From the NCBI GenBank assembly GCA_020353515.1, contig CP070695.1, positions 4,128,221 through 4,189,812 of the forward strand: 61,592 nt of DNA, read 5' to 3'. The position numbers were made by a program, and so were the translations under genes. This DNA is from Candidatus Heimdallarchaeota archaeon. GTDB lineage: Archaea; Asgardarchaeota; Heimdallarchaeia; Hodarchaeales; Hodarchaeaceae. This document shows, piece by piece, positions 52,501-61,592 of the stretch (the stretch's first letter is position 1; every line of letters begins with the position of its first letter). The notes below the pieces were generated by a model. It saw only the letters and a list, made by a program, of their open reading frames with translations, searched no databases and was not told where the DNA came from.

Positions 52501-53757
52501 CTATCTTCTTCTGCTTTTTTTTCGAATGACAACAATCATTATTGGGATTAGAAAGAATAAACTTGGAGGTAATGGCGTTGCAGTAGAAGTGTAACCCAAA
52601 ATTATGACTTGTTCCCAAGTTTCTAGCCATATATCAATGGATTCTTTCAATTCATTAGTAGTAAATAAATCATTCAATGGTTTAACAGTTGTAGGATCAA
52701 TAGCATAATCATAACTATCTGGAAGTTCAGCAAGTACATTAGCAGGGTACATCCAATTGTTTTCAGGAATTATCTCTTGGACAGTTTTTCCTGTGAACCA
52801 ATCGATAAACTTTTGCGCAAGTGAAAGATTTTTGGTGCCTTTAAGAATTCCTAATCCCTCAATTTGTAACCATCCGTACTCTGAATTATTTTCATGAGAT
52901 ACAGTCGCTCCTATTGAAGGTGTTCCACCTGGTTCACCATAGAAAAGATAGTCATATGCTGGGTCTGTTCCGTACGACACCACCATAGGACGATTTGCTG
53001 CAGGAGTATAAAAAACATCAAAGGCATCACCCCAGCTGTCTTCAACTTGAATATCGTTTCTCGTATCGTTCCACCAGAGCTCCCAGTCCTTATTAAGTAC
53101 CTTTTCATATATTCCAATAGTCCACATCAAAAAACCAAGTCCAGTACTGCTTAAAGTTGGATCCTCGGTGACAAGCAATTGAGTTACTTCAGGGGAAAGC
53201 AAGTCTTCAAGTTTAAGATTGTCAATAGTCGGTACATTTGTTGAATTCACTAGATGCTTGTGGTAAATTATTGCGATAAGGCCATAGTCGTAGGGAGTGA
53301 CATAATGTTCTGGATCCAGTCCATTAACCGCACTTTCTAAGAGATTAGACATTGTAGAGGCTTCATAAGGAATAAGAATATCTTGAGCTTTTGCCTCGTA
53401 AATCAGCACATTATCGATACCTATGATAATATCAGCTTTTGGTGAGTTTTTTTCTGCTACTGCTTTAGCCAAGACTGAATTGGCATCATCAAAATATTCT
53501 AATTCAATTATGCAATCTTCTTGAGCTTCAAAGGCATCGAAAACACGAGCGTTAGCATCAGTAGGGTTTAATCCCCAATTTATCAGAGAATCATATGTGT
53601 AAATAGTCAAAGTTGGAGTTTGATTGGTTGTATTAGGATGATTACTACTTGATGAAACTTGAACTATGACAAGGGAGGCTGAAAAAATAAGAATTGCCAT
53701 TACTAAGGCCCTTTTCAAGTATATTCCATAACTTGGTTTTTTTACTTCTTTTATCAT
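52501..53757 (-). CDS. Thiamine/iron-type solute-binding protein with C-terminal anchor
   Basis: 418 residues. A membrane signal segment near 15-33 precedes a mature start TLTIYTYDSLINWGLN, close to the hallmark of thiamine-binding ThiB/TbpA (TVYTYDSF-like). Further segments: PKADIIIGIDNVLIYEAKAQDIL, and YDYGLIAIIYHK. The C-terminus is an anchor helix (PPSLFFLIPIMIVVIRKKSRRR). Archaeal binding proteins often carry a C-terminal anchor in place of a lipid. First gene of the importer operon; the kinase gene upstream is on the same strand, 87 bases away. Thiamine specificity is supported by the ThiR-type regulator 3 kb away, but not proven. Confidence 0.85.
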   Translation of the reverse strand: MIKEVKKPSYGIYLKRALVMAILIFSASLVIVQVSSSSNHPNTTNQTPTLTIYTYDSLINWGLNPTDANARVFDAFEAQEDCIIELEYFDDANSVLAKAVAEKNSPKADIIIGIDNVLIYEAKAQDILIPYEASTMSNLLESAVNGLDPEHYVTPYDYGLIAIIYHKHLVNSTNVPTIDNLKLEDLLSPEVTQLLVTEDPTLSSTGLGFLMWTIGIYEKVLNKDWELWWNDTRNDIQVEDSWGDAFDVFYTPAANRPMVVSYGTDPAYDYLFYGEPGGTPSIGATVSHENNSEYGWLQIEGLGILKGTKNLSLAQKFIDWFTGKTVQEIIPENNWMYPANVLAELPDSYDYAIDPTTVKPLNDLFTTNELKESIDIWLETWEQVIILGYTSTATPLPPSLFFLIPIMIVVIRKKSRRR

Positions 53758-53844
53758 GCTTAAACAACCTCAATGTATATATGTAGAAACTAAATTAGCC
53801 TTCTTTCAACAATATAAATAGTATAGCCTGATAATATAGGGCAG

Positions 53845-54801
53845 TTATAATGACTCAATAAGCTGCAATGCACGAAATCTATCTTGGGCTAAAGCAATGT
53901 ACTCATTAAAAGAAGTATTTTCCTCTGAAACGAGGTGGGGTGCTGTTTGAAACCTTGCTGCTTGAATTATATACCAAAGTCCTGACATTAAATTCATTAA
54001 GTCACAGGTTAGCTCTAAAACTCTTGGTATGATCTGAAACCCTAGTTTTTCCTCAAATTTCTTTGTGAAAATTCTTTGTATTTCTTGTGAGAGCTGGTTT
54101 TGAGTGATAAAATATGCTAAATCAATGCATGGATCAGCCAGGGTTGAATATTCCCAGTCGATGAAGACTATTTTGGAACTCTCTGGCGTGACGATAATAT
54201 TGGAAAAAACTAAGTCTCCATGAATTCGAACAAGAGGATTAACAGAATTAATCTTCTGAAGTTGGGTTATATGGTCATTAAAAAACCGATCAATCCTTTC
54301 ATAAGGAGGAAAAAGTGAAAACTTCCTGTCAGTCGGGGGTGAGGTGGGGTAGTGGCGTCTTATTCCTTTATATTCAAGAAGATATCTTTTAATCACATCA
54401 TAGTAATGGAAATCCCCAGAAGTGGATTCAGTTATGCTCTGAATAGACATAATTGCATTGATTAAGGATTCCATGTTAGTCTGGAGATAATCATGAGTGA
54501 GGGTATTTCCCTCAACCCATTCACGAGTAATGTAAAATTTTATACCATCATCGTAATATTTCAACAGTTGTGGAGCATGATGGTCATTTTTGAGTAGCAA
54601 AAGGCTATCTTTTTCCCGTAAAAAGCGCAAGTAGACTGGATCATTAGCCTCGTCTTTGATAAGATATTCCTTGACTAACCATGACTCGTTGATGATGATA
54701 TTCCTGTTGTTCAGCCCACCTGTTATTAAACGTGCTGAAGTAATCTTTTTTGGCAAAAGAATAGGAGGAACCTGTTCTAAAAGCTCTGCGTTGTGATTCA
54801 T
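53845..54801 (-). CDS. APH/choline kinase-family kinase, candidate thiamine kinase
   Basis: 318 residues. Fold marks: the N-terminal lobe LITGGLNNRNIIINESWLVKEYL, and HGDLVFSNIIV (near 194) and VFIDWEYSTLADPCIDLAYF (near 212) for the catalytic and metal loops of aminoglycoside phosphotransferase/choline kinase enzymes. E. coli thiamine kinase ThiK belongs to this superfamily. Being on the same strand, 87 bases upstream of a thiamine-type importer, and near a ThiN regulator, thiamine is a reasonable substrate. Choline, ethanolamine or a nucleoside are alternatives. Confidence 0.75.
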   Translation of the reverse strand: MNHNAELLEQVPPILLPKKITSARLITGGLNNRNIIINESWLVKEYLIKDEANDPVYLRFLREKDSLLLLKNDHHAPQLLKYYDDGIKFYITREWVEGNTLTHDYLQTNMESLINAIMSIQSITESTSGDFHYYDVIKRYLLEYKGIRRHYPTSPPTDRKFSLFPPYERIDRFFNDHITQLQKINSVNPLVRIHGDLVFSNIIVTPESSKIVFIDWEYSTLADPCIDLAYFITQNQLSQEIQRIFTKKFEEKLGFQIIPRVLELTCDLMNLMSGLWYIIQAARFQTAPHLVSEENTSFNEYIALAQDRFRALQLIESL

Positions 54802-54974
54802 CTGACGAGATACCCTATTCGATCAGCTGATAATTAGATCTTAAGCTATATCAACTTTCAGCTATTTCCTAAATTGTTAAGCTATGAATTAAGATGGCAA
54901 AGGCTTATGACAAATTTAGGTTATTAATATTGATCATATCAAATATATCAATGTTATTTACAGGAGGTCATCAA

Positions 54975-56195
54975 CTAGCTCATTACTGGTGCCAATCTCC
55001 ATCGTGCGGGCTGTAACCCAACAGCCTCTATCCTATTTGCCCTAAAGGCATTTGGGACTGCCTTTTTCAAAATATTATATGCTCCATTTACATCAGCATT
55101 GATAATAATGCCTTTTTTTGATTTGAATAACCCTCGCCTAATCCTTTTTCCGAGATAGCTATCGTGATACATTATTGGTTCATTGTCTAAAAATGAACAC
55201 TTGCTTGAATGATTCTCCTTTTGTTTAATGATCACTATTCCCTGTTCTTCTGCTTTATATTCAAGTTGGAGAATAAGTTTATAATAAGGAATAGTGACAA
55301 AATTTTGTGTGTTTCTCTTCCCAATCTGACATTTTTGTTTCCAATTAGGGTTATATCCAATCACTATTCTACCAATATCATTTTTAATACAATATTCCGT
55401 TATTTTCTTACTAATCATATGAAAATAATTATCAAGCTTCCTATTACGTTTATTTATCAGTTTTTGCATTTTTTTTCCTGTTTTTATTCCCTGTCGGTCA
55501 TATATTGATTGAACTCTTGCTTTCTCTTTGTTGAAGTATTGATTAATAGATTTAACAACCCCACCTTTAATAATAAATGGTTTCAATCCATTATTATTGA
55601 CCACAGTTATGAGTTTGCGTACCCCTAGATCTATTGCTATTATTTTGTCTTTAGATAAGCATTTTGGTAAAATTTCTTTCTTATAAACAATTTCTATTAT
55701 GTAACCCACCCCTTTTGGAACCACATGTACCTCTCGGATGTCAGTATTCTTAGGAAGCCTTGTTCTCAATTCCAATCCTACTTTGTTGGGAAATCGAAGG
55801 ATTCCATCATTTAATCTCACTTGTTGATTTGTAAAATATAAAATAAATTCCCCATTCTTCGACTTGTACCTTGGGGGTTTTGGTTTGGTTTTAAACTTCG
55901 ATTTATCATTCTTCCATTCTTTAATCGTGCGAAAAAAAGATTTCCAATTCCTATCTAACATTCTCAAGATTTGTTGACCAGTTTGAGCAGGAAGTTGTTG
56001 GTAGTTATCTGAGGTTTTAATATTATGATAAAGGGAATTATAACGAAGCCAATGACCATTGTTGAAAAAATCCTGACGTATCATATAATTTGCTTCATTG
56101 TAGAGGTTCTTTGAGAGATGACAGAGCCAAGAAAGGGTTTTTCTTGATTTTTTCCAAATCTTCTCTGTTCGAAAAACAGTCAAAATTTCTATCAA
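54975..56195 (-). CDS. tnpB: TnpB-like RuvC nuclease (IS200/IS605, IS1341 type), full length
   Basis: 406 residues from TTG. RuvC I AIDLG (D189) and RuvC III NADVNGAYN (D368) are intact. The usual RuvC II glutamate position reads IVIGYNPNWKQ (G280), and an alternative glutamate lies at KEN (E327), like the rearranged catalytic sites described in some TnpB and Fanzor proteins. The zinc ribbon is reduced to one Cys (C333). No TnpA is nearby, so the element probably depends on a helper in trans or is a fixed nuclease. An omega/reRNA would be expected across 54900-55050 on the minus strand. It splits the thiamine locus from its regulator. Confidence 0.85.
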   Translation of the reverse strand: MIEILTVFRTEKIWKKSRKTLSWLCHLSKNLYNEANYMIRQDFFNNGHWLRYNSLYHNIKTSDNYQQLPAQTGQQILRMLDRNWKSFFRTIKEWKNDKSKFKTKPKPPRYKSKNGEFILYFTNQQVRLNDGILRFPNKVGLELRTRLPKNTDIREVHVVPKGVGYIIEIVYKKEILPKCLSKDKIIAIDLGVRKLITVVNNNGLKPFIIKGGVVKSINQYFNKEKARVQSIYDRQGIKTGKKMQKLINKRNRKLDNYFHMISKKITEYCIKNDIGRIVIGYNPNWKQKCQIGKRNTQNFVTIPYYKLILQLEYKAEEQGIVIIKQKENHSSKCSFLDNEPIMYHDSYLGKRIRRGLFKSKKGIIINADVNGAYNILKKAVPNAFRANRIEAVGLQPARWRLAPVMS

Positions 56196-56511
56196 TCAAG
56201 ATCACTTAGAAATTGTCTTAACAAGTATTTTTAATCTTAACAGTTTCTACAAGATGATATGCATAGATCCTATCAAAATATAAACCACAAATCACCTTAT
56301 AATCACCTAAGAATAACTTAGTTAACGTCATCAGCTAATAATCTCCCCTTTATGAAATAATGAAGTTAACTATTGATTTCAGGATTTTCAGGTAAAAAAA
56401 AAGTTTCTTGAAAAATTTAGATCAAATTTATATGTTAGTCTTTTCTTGATGATATTTGATAGCAGAGATTACCTCTGAAGAGAAAAAACTAAATTGAATT
56501 CATGTGGTTCT
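56196..56511. other. Intergenic region between TnpB and the ThiR-like gene
   Basis: No gene seen. The first part should hold the left end of the insertion element, and the latter part the promoter of the regulator (AT-rich; CTGAAGAGAAAAAA stretch near 56477-56489). No THI-box/TPP riboswitch motif was found. Confidence 0.4.
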
Positions 56512-57423
56512 ATGCAGTTCATTTGTGAAATTGTCCCATCAAGTTTTTTAACCCCTCTACGAAGAGCACTAGCTCAAGAATTAGCACGCCTTGGTTATGT
56601 TCAGATTGAGATTGCAAAAATTCTCGGGGTCTCACAGCCAGTAGTTTCATCATATTTGAAGGATCTTAAAATCTCTTCAACATCAATAACATCAAGACCA
56701 GCCTTTGAAGAGCTAGTCTCTGGTCTTGTAATGAGAATAAAGAGTGAGTCTACAGCACCAATAGATCTTATGGAAGTAATATGTCAGGAATGTCAACAAT
56801 TCAGGACAGCGGGCCCTTTATGCGACGTTCATAGGAAAAAAACCTCAATGAATTTTCCTCCTGACTGTAATATTTGTTTTCCCACCTCTGAGTTATCAGA
56901 AGTTTTTAATCAAAAGCTTCAAGCAACACGAGAGCTGTATGAAGCAGCACAGAAGTTAGTCGTTACTGAAGAGAAGTTCGGGGATTTCATCCCTGAAATA
57001 GGCTGTCAATTCGTGAGTATGATTGAAAACAATGAGCAGTTAGCGGATATTGCTGGTTTTCCAGGTAGGATTGTTAAAGTAAAAGGGAAAGGAAATATAA
57101 TTGCATCACCAGAATTCCAGCAAGGGGCTACTCTCGCTCAAATTTTAATTCATTTTAGAAAAAACGGGTCACCCTATAGATCAGTAATTTCTTTACGAAA
57201 CACAAAAGAAATCTTAGAAACGATTGCATCAGAGAAAACGGTAATAGAAACTAAGGAAGCTGATAAAGATTGGAAGAAAACCCTTGAATCGCTATCTTCC
57301 GAAAAAGTCAAGGTTGTTGACGCGATTGCAGACGCAGGAGGAGTTGGATTCGAAGCTATCCTCTATTTATTTGGAAGAAATCCTTCTGAAATAGCAGAAT
57401 ACCTGATTTCTAAATTTAATTGA
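56512..57423 (+). CDS. ThiR-like transcription regulator: HTH plus ThiN domain
   Basis: 303 residues from ATG 56512; the TTG at 56494 is less likely. An N-terminal helix-turn-helix (QIEIAKILGVSQPVVSSYLKDL, about 30-52) is followed by a Cys-containing linker (CQECQQFRTAGPLCDVHRK, CNICF) that may bind metal, then the ThiN domain (FIPEIGCQFVSMIENNEQLADIAGFPGRIVK onwards, to DAGGVGFEAILYLFGRNPSEIAEYL). ThiN is the archaeal thiamine phosphate synthase fold; fused to an HTH it is used as a thiamine-phosphate-sensing repressor (ThiR). The nearby importer and kinase genes are likely targets. Confidence 0.88.
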   Translation: MQFICEIVPSSFLTPLRRALAQELARLGYVQIEIAKILGVSQPVVSSYLKDLKISSTSITSRPAFEELVSGLVMRIKSESTAPIDLMEVICQECQQFRTAGPLCDVHRKKTSMNFPPDCNICFPTSELSEVFNQKLQATRELYEAAQKLVVTEEKFGDFIPEIGCQFVSMIENNEQLADIAGFPGRIVKVKGKGNIIASPEFQQGATLAQILIHFRKNGSPYRSVISLRNTKEILETIASEKTVIETKEADKDWKKTLESLSSEKVKVVDAIADAGGVGFEAILYLFGRNPSEIAEYLISKFN

Positions 57424-57767
57424 ATTTAAATTTAAAATAGATAAAAAAAACCGATATATAAAGTGAGGAAGGGAAATGATATTTTCAAGAAATAACGAAA
57501 GAACGACTTTCATGTTAGCAATCTATAGGCTGGAAAAAATTGCGTCGCTCCATTAGGAAGAGGTTAAAAGTAAAAAATCGAAAAATTGCCTGTTAGAGTG
57601 AAATAAATACCTTATTAGTTGAAATTCCTATTATCAACATAATATTGTTATATTTCAAATAAAAATGAATCTCTTACAGACATTCAGGAATGGATGCGTA
57701 TTTCCGTTTCAAGTGGATTATTTTTGAAGTTCATCGCTGTAACAATACTGGTCTGAGGATAAAATAA
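57424..57767. other. Intergenic region upstream of the giant surface protein
   Basis: 344 bases without a convincing frame. It contains AT-rich tracts and, just before the ATG at 57768, GAGG (57754-57757) as ribosome binding site. No repeat or inverted repeat stood out. Confidence 0.5.
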
Positions 57768-60700
57768 ATGCGACTAAAATCCCATAAATACATTATGAAA
57801 GGAATATTATTGCTGTTACTTTGCTTAATGATAACTTCAGTATCAGCAAGCCGACCTGACAATACCATTTATCCTTTATATAATTACTTCGCATTTGGGA
57901 AGGATGGAACTATTACTAGAGGTCTTCATAACCAAAGTTTTGTGTCCAAAGAAGGGATGAAGATCCATGAGGTTACTAGTGAGCAAGATGTCTATAAATT
58001 CCGATTTATATTCAAAACTCCTAAAAAGCCTTTTGATGTACTTTCTATGCGAGTGAAAGCCCTTTTCACCCGCAACACATCAGGCTTTATTCGTTGGGGA
58101 GGATTGCATAATGTGACCATCAGTGTTTTTCCCTTTGAGTTGGTAACAATTGATGGAAATAATAATTCTGTTCAAGTTTTAAATGGACGAGATTTATATC
58201 AGGGAGCGAATATTCAATTCAAGTTTAATACTAGTGCATTTGAAGAAGTTGAATACTTTGAATTAGGTTTTTCGTCATGGAATAGTACTGAAAGCCTGCG
58301 AGGAGTACAATTTGAGCAGATCCACTTCCACAGAATATTCCACAATTATCTCTCGGAAACTATCCTATTAGTTTTAGGTGGCTCCGTAAGCATATTCAGC
58401 CTTGCAATATATTCTCCTCGGAAGTTTGGGATTCTGTTGACATTTTTGATCACAGCGGTCCTTGTGATCGTTCCAATGGTTATAATTATCCGAACTCAGA
58501 GTTATCTGAGTTCTCTTCCTCAAATTGAAGAGGGAGTTGATCGCTTTACTTTCTTTGGAAGAGTCTATGAACGCCGGGATTTGGGAAATGGATTATTTTC
58601 CCTCCAAATGGTGAAAGATCTTTCAAAAGCATTTGAATTAAAGGCGTTATCAGGAACCGGATCTCAGGTTGTTTATCCACAGCTCGAAATCGAAAGTATA
58701 ACTGAAGAGATCGAAATACAGATCGAGACCGAAAGTGGAAATACAGACAGTTCCAAAATACAAACAGAAGAATCAACGACTATATCAAATACCCCATCAT
58801 CATCGTTTAATCCTTTTTTCCCTTTTTTTGGTGCTGGGTTAGTGCAAATCGATATCAGTAACATCTCCATTACTGATTCTGATTCTGGAGTAGTCCATTC
58901 CAATAGAAAGTATTATTCTTTTGAGGTAATAGTAAGTGACCAAGATGGATATGGGGACTTAGAGTTTGTGCAGCTTAATTTTACAGTTAATTCATTTGAG
59001 TATTCGGTTGGATACGACAATGGAACAAATACCTTCAGTGAAATCAACGATGATGGAGCCGACCATATTACCCTAGGAGGAGGGTCATCAACAAGTCGTA
59101 ACGGGAACTATTTAACGGTAACATTCAAAATTCAAACAGATTGGGATTTACCTAATGAAAACAATGTGGCTCTCACAGCATGGGCAAATGATACGAGCTC
59201 AAATTACGATGAGACAACATCCACTGCAACCTACAACTTTAATCATGATATCGAAGTAGCTTCTTTTAGTGTAGATAATAACAATATTAATCCAAATTAT
59301 GCATCTAATCTCGTATTTACAGGCAATGTTTATTATCAAGGCGCCGCTCTTTCCGTTCCCACTGATGAGATTGATGTTGTAACAATATTTCGAAATGATA
59401 CTCCTTCAGATATCAATGTTGCCATTGTAAATGATACTGATGCCTTAGTTAGTATTTCGGTTGATTCTGAAACAATTGTGGGCAATTATACTTACTATCC
59501 ATACGTTGAATTAGCAGGGGATGGATCTGATTTTAATGGATCAGCAACCACAACACAAGAAGTCCATGTTGATTGTGTTAAAATCACCAATATTGCTGTT
59601 CAAAGTGATAGCTATGAGCATTTTGATGGTTCACGGTACTGGGACAATAATAATGCTTCTTTTGATGATATAATTATAGTTATTACCGCTGTATGGAATT
59701 TTACAGGAAATCCCTATCAAGGAGAAGTAAATATAGGTTATAGCGGTAATGAAGACATATATGGGGCTTCTTCAGGATTAACAAAAGATATTGAAGAAGA
59801 CCCAGCCTCGGGAACTTCAATCACCAGAGACGGGATTACTGTTGGATCCGCTGTAATAGGGGCGGGTAATGACTATGGAATACAGGTCTATACTTCTCAG
59901 GTACCTTCATTTCCCAATACTGGCTGGGATAATGCCGCTCCAAGTGGTTACTCCGTCACCATGGATTCGGGCTGGTTCTATGCGGATATTACAAATGACA
60001 GTTCCCCAACATGTACGGGAAATGTGGGATCTGCTACCGATGTGGGGTCAGGGATTCATGACACAAGTCCCTATAATTTTCGACATAGAGTTGATGGCGG
60101 AAGTTGGACATACCGTGGCTGGTCATCCGTGACCACTTATACACCATCCATAGGTGCTAGTACGCAGGATTTTGATGTAGAAATGGATATACGAGATAAT
60201 GTTGGCAATGTAGCTGGATATACAATTGCATTCGATCATGATAACGTTGTAGACCTACTTGCTCCATCTTTCAGTAATATTGGTGGATCTGAGGCATCTG
60301 AATGGTTACATGCACCAGGTGCCACCACTGATTATGGTTATTATTCAGATAATATGGGATTAACTCTTACTAACTTTAATGTGATAGGGGATGTGACCGA
60401 TAATATTGGTCTAGAAAAAGCGAATGGTTCCCTCGCGTTTTCAGATACTCCCCAGGATATAACGATCACAAGTACCTCGGATTCCTTTTTTTGCACATAT
60501 ACTATTAATAATGGTGATTTTGGTTCGGGAACTCAAGTTGTTACTATCTATCTCTATGACCAAGGAGGAAACTTTGTAACCGATACTTTTACATTTTACG
60601 AGGACAATTCACCACCTACTTTAAGCGATGCTATGTCGGATTACGCAGAATCAGGAGATACAGATGAAGTTTATAATGACAGTATCAGTAATACGTTCTA

Positions 60701-61592
60701 TTTCTCAAACTCCTTTGATTCTTCGGCCACCATAACATTTACAGCTACAGGTTCTGATAATGGACCATCAGGTGTTCGGGGAATAGATTTTGGGGTTTTT
60801 GGAGCCGACAATCCTACTGAGGACACCAGCTTTCCTTATCAGGGGCAATATACCATTGATACTACTGATGAATTAGGATCAATTCTTGTAACAATCTACG
60901 ATAATGTGGGAAATTCTGATTCTAATTCTATAACCTGTACGGAAGACTCCGCTATTCCTAATATCATCCTTACAGAGGAGGCTGAAAGTAGTGATCATCT
61001 TTATGCTGAACACGGAGACGGATCGGAAGGTGTATATGGCTCGGGAATGAGTTCTGGTGAATCTTATACCATCAGTGGGACTGCTTCTGATGGATCATCA
61101 GGAATGTTTAGTGTTACAGATGATACAACATTCGGAGGAAATCCTTCAAATGGAGGTTCGCCTACTTCGTGGAATTTTGAATATTCGGTGACATCCTCAG
61201 ATGATGGGGATGTAACTGTCACTTACACTGCCACGGATAACGTAGGGAATACGAATACAACTACATATACTTTTTATGAGGATAATACAGATCCAACAAT
61301 TACAGATGTAATGGCTGACTATCTTGAAATCTCGGGAGATTTGGATGAGGTGCATGGTGATGTATCTTCCAACATCTTCTATTTCTCTGGGTCATTTGAT
61401 GGAGCTCCAGCAACCATCATATTTAATGCAACCGGAACAGACACAGGTGTCGCAGGACTTCGTGGGATTGATTTTGGAGCGTTTAGTGGGGAAGATCCAC
61501 CTGAGGACCCAAGTCCACCCTACAGTGGCCAATATTCAATAGATGGTACTGAAAATTCAGGTTTTATTACAGTTGATATTTATGATAATGTG
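57768..61592 (+). CDS. Giant secreted/surface protein with repeated beta-sandwich domains, 3' end outside window
   Basis: One open frame from ATG 57768 to the window edge, at least 1275 residues, not closed. A signal peptide (residues about 10-30) is followed by an N-terminal beta domain, then two hydrophobic helices at about 195-245 and a Thr/Ser-rich linker (about 305-360). The rest is a series of beta-sandwich (Ig- or cadherin-like) domains with acidic DNVGN and DxDxDG-type loops that may bind calcium, plus many Asn-X-Ser/Thr sites. Near the end a 226-residue repeat starts over: FTFYEDNSPPTLSDAM and YTFYEDNTDPTITDVM are 678 bases apart. Predicted role: cell-surface adhesion or S-layer-like structure. 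Confidence 0.8.
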   Translation, partial: MRLKSHKYIMKGILLLLLCLMITSVSASRPDNTIYPLYNYFAFGKDGTITRGLHNQSFVSKEGMKIHEVTSEQDVYKFRFIFKTPKKPFDVLSMRVKALFTRNTSGFIRWGGLHNVTISVFPFELVTIDGNNNSVQVLNGRDLYQGANIQFKFNTSAFEEVEYFELGFSSWNSTESLRGVQFEQIHFHRIFHNYLSETILLVLGGSVSIFSLAIYSPRKFGILLTFLITAVLVIVPMVIIIRTQSYLSSLPQIEEGVDRFTFFGRVYERRDLGNGLFSLQMVKDLSKAFELKALSGTGSQVVYPQLEIESITEEIEIQIETESGNTDSSKIQTEESTTISNTPSSSFNPFFPFFGAGLVQIDISNISITDSDSGVVHSNRKYYSFEVIVSDQDGYGDLEFVQLNFTVNSFEYSVGYDNGTNTFSEINDDGADHITLGGGSSTSRNGNYLTVTFKIQTDWDLPNENNVALTAWANDTSSNYDETTSTATYNFNHDIEVASFSVDNNNINPNYASNLVFTGNVYYQGAALSVPTDEIDVVTIFRNDTPSDINVAIVNDTDALVSISVDSETIVGNYTYYPYVELAGDGSDFNGSATTTQEVHVDCVKITNIAVQSDSYEHFDGSRYWDNNNASFDDIIIVITAVWNFTGNPYQGEVNIGYSGNEDIYGASSGLTKDIEEDPASGTSITRDGITVGSAVIGAGNDYGIQVYTSQVPSFPNTGWDNAAPSGYSVTMDSGWFYADITNDSSPTCTGNVGSATDVGSGIHDTSPYNFRHRVDGGSWTYRGWSSVTTYTPSIGASTQDFDVEMDIRDNVGNVAGYTIAFDHDNVVDLLAPSFSNIGGSEASEWLHAPGATTDYGYYSDNMGLTLTNFNVIGDVTDNIGLEKANGSLAFSDTPQDITITSTSDSFFCTYTINNGDFGSGTQVVTIYLYDQGGNFVTDTFTFYEDNSPPTLSDAMSDYAESGDTDEVYNDSISNTFYFSNSFDSSATITFTATGSDNGPSGVRGIDFGVFGADNPTEDTSFPYQGQYTIDTTDELGSILVTIYDNVGNSDSNSITCTEDSAIPNIILTEEAESSDHLYAEHGDGSEGVYGSGMSSGESYTISGTASDGSSGMFSVTDDTTFGGNPSNGGSPTSWNFEYSVTSSDDGDVTVTYTATDNVGNTNTTTYTFYEDNTDPTITDVMADYLEISGDLDEVHGDVSSNIFYFSGSFDGAPATIIFNATGTDTGVAGLRGIDFGAFSGEDPPEDPSPPYSGQYSIDGTENSGFITVDIYDNV

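Noticed and set aside
53758..54975. Possible TPP (THI-box) riboswitch near the thiamine-type importer
   Set aside because: Neither the CUGAGA nor the partner conserved segments could be found; regulation by the ThiR-like protein is more likely.
59869..60132. Short frame inside the giant surface protein
   Set aside because: Shadow in another reading frame of an uninterrupted 1275-codon frame.

Overview
The window looks like AT-rich archaeal chromosome, most probably from an Asgard archaeon (Promethearchaeota; Heimdall- or Loki-like, not resolvable from sequence alone). The archaeal evidence is ABCE1/RNase L inhibitor, a Memo-family protein, an archaeal ATP-dependent DNA ligase, an XPD-type FeS helicase, a ThiN-type thiamine regulator and an intron-containing tRNA-Tyr with C1:G72 and A73. 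The Asgard evidence is a set of eukaryote-like Rag/Gtr small GTPases with C-terminal roadblock-like domains, plus several longin-like proteins.

Layout. 1-3013: a BtuF/BtuC/BtuD-type corrinoid or siderophore importer, its binding protein cut by the window edge. 3067-10842: an AEC permease, small membrane proteins, tRNA-Tyr, a B12-binding radical SAM protein, DNA ligase, a zinc-finger membrane protein and a tandem-domain methyltransferase. 10853-18900 (mostly minus): a secreted HExxH peptidase, a MacB/FtsX-like exporter with two ATPases (one carrying an AbrB-like tail) and two YdjM-like membrane proteins. 19128-20909: ABCE1, apparently starting at ATT. 20928-22136: a site-2-protease-like M50 peptidase.

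22335-30599 is the GTPase region. A minus-strand operon encodes an intact Rag-like GTPase, a degenerate Rag-like pseudo-GTPase, a longin-like protein and a second intact Rag-like GTPase. Downstream lie the 3' scrap of a further GTPase copy and a broken TnpB. A separate Rag/Arf-like GTPase follows an MFS transporter on the plus strand. 30634-34685 is a second minus-strand operon: two longin-like proteins, a CBS protein and an FrhB-like ferredoxin protein. The two longin-like proteins and the FrhB-like protein appear to share one C-terminal beta-domain, an unusual mix of redox and eukaryote-like trafficking-type parts.

35073-38323 encodes an Nfn-type transhydrogenase whose small subunit is fused to a thioredoxin-reductase-like flavoprotein lacking the CxxC. 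38416-48647 holds metabolic and maintenance genes: Memo, a PfkB-like kinase, a split APH/P-loop kinase pair, adenine deaminase, an XPD/DinG helicase and a TPR protein.

49145-57423 is probably a thiamine salvage locus: ThiB/ThiP/ThiQ-like ABC importer, an APH-family kinase that could be thiamine kinase, and a ThiR-like HTH-ThiN regulator, with an IS605/IS1341-type TnpB gene between them. The last 3.8 kb is the start of a giant secreted or surface protein with about 226-residue repeats, running off the window. No CRISPR array, rRNA or phage block was seen.
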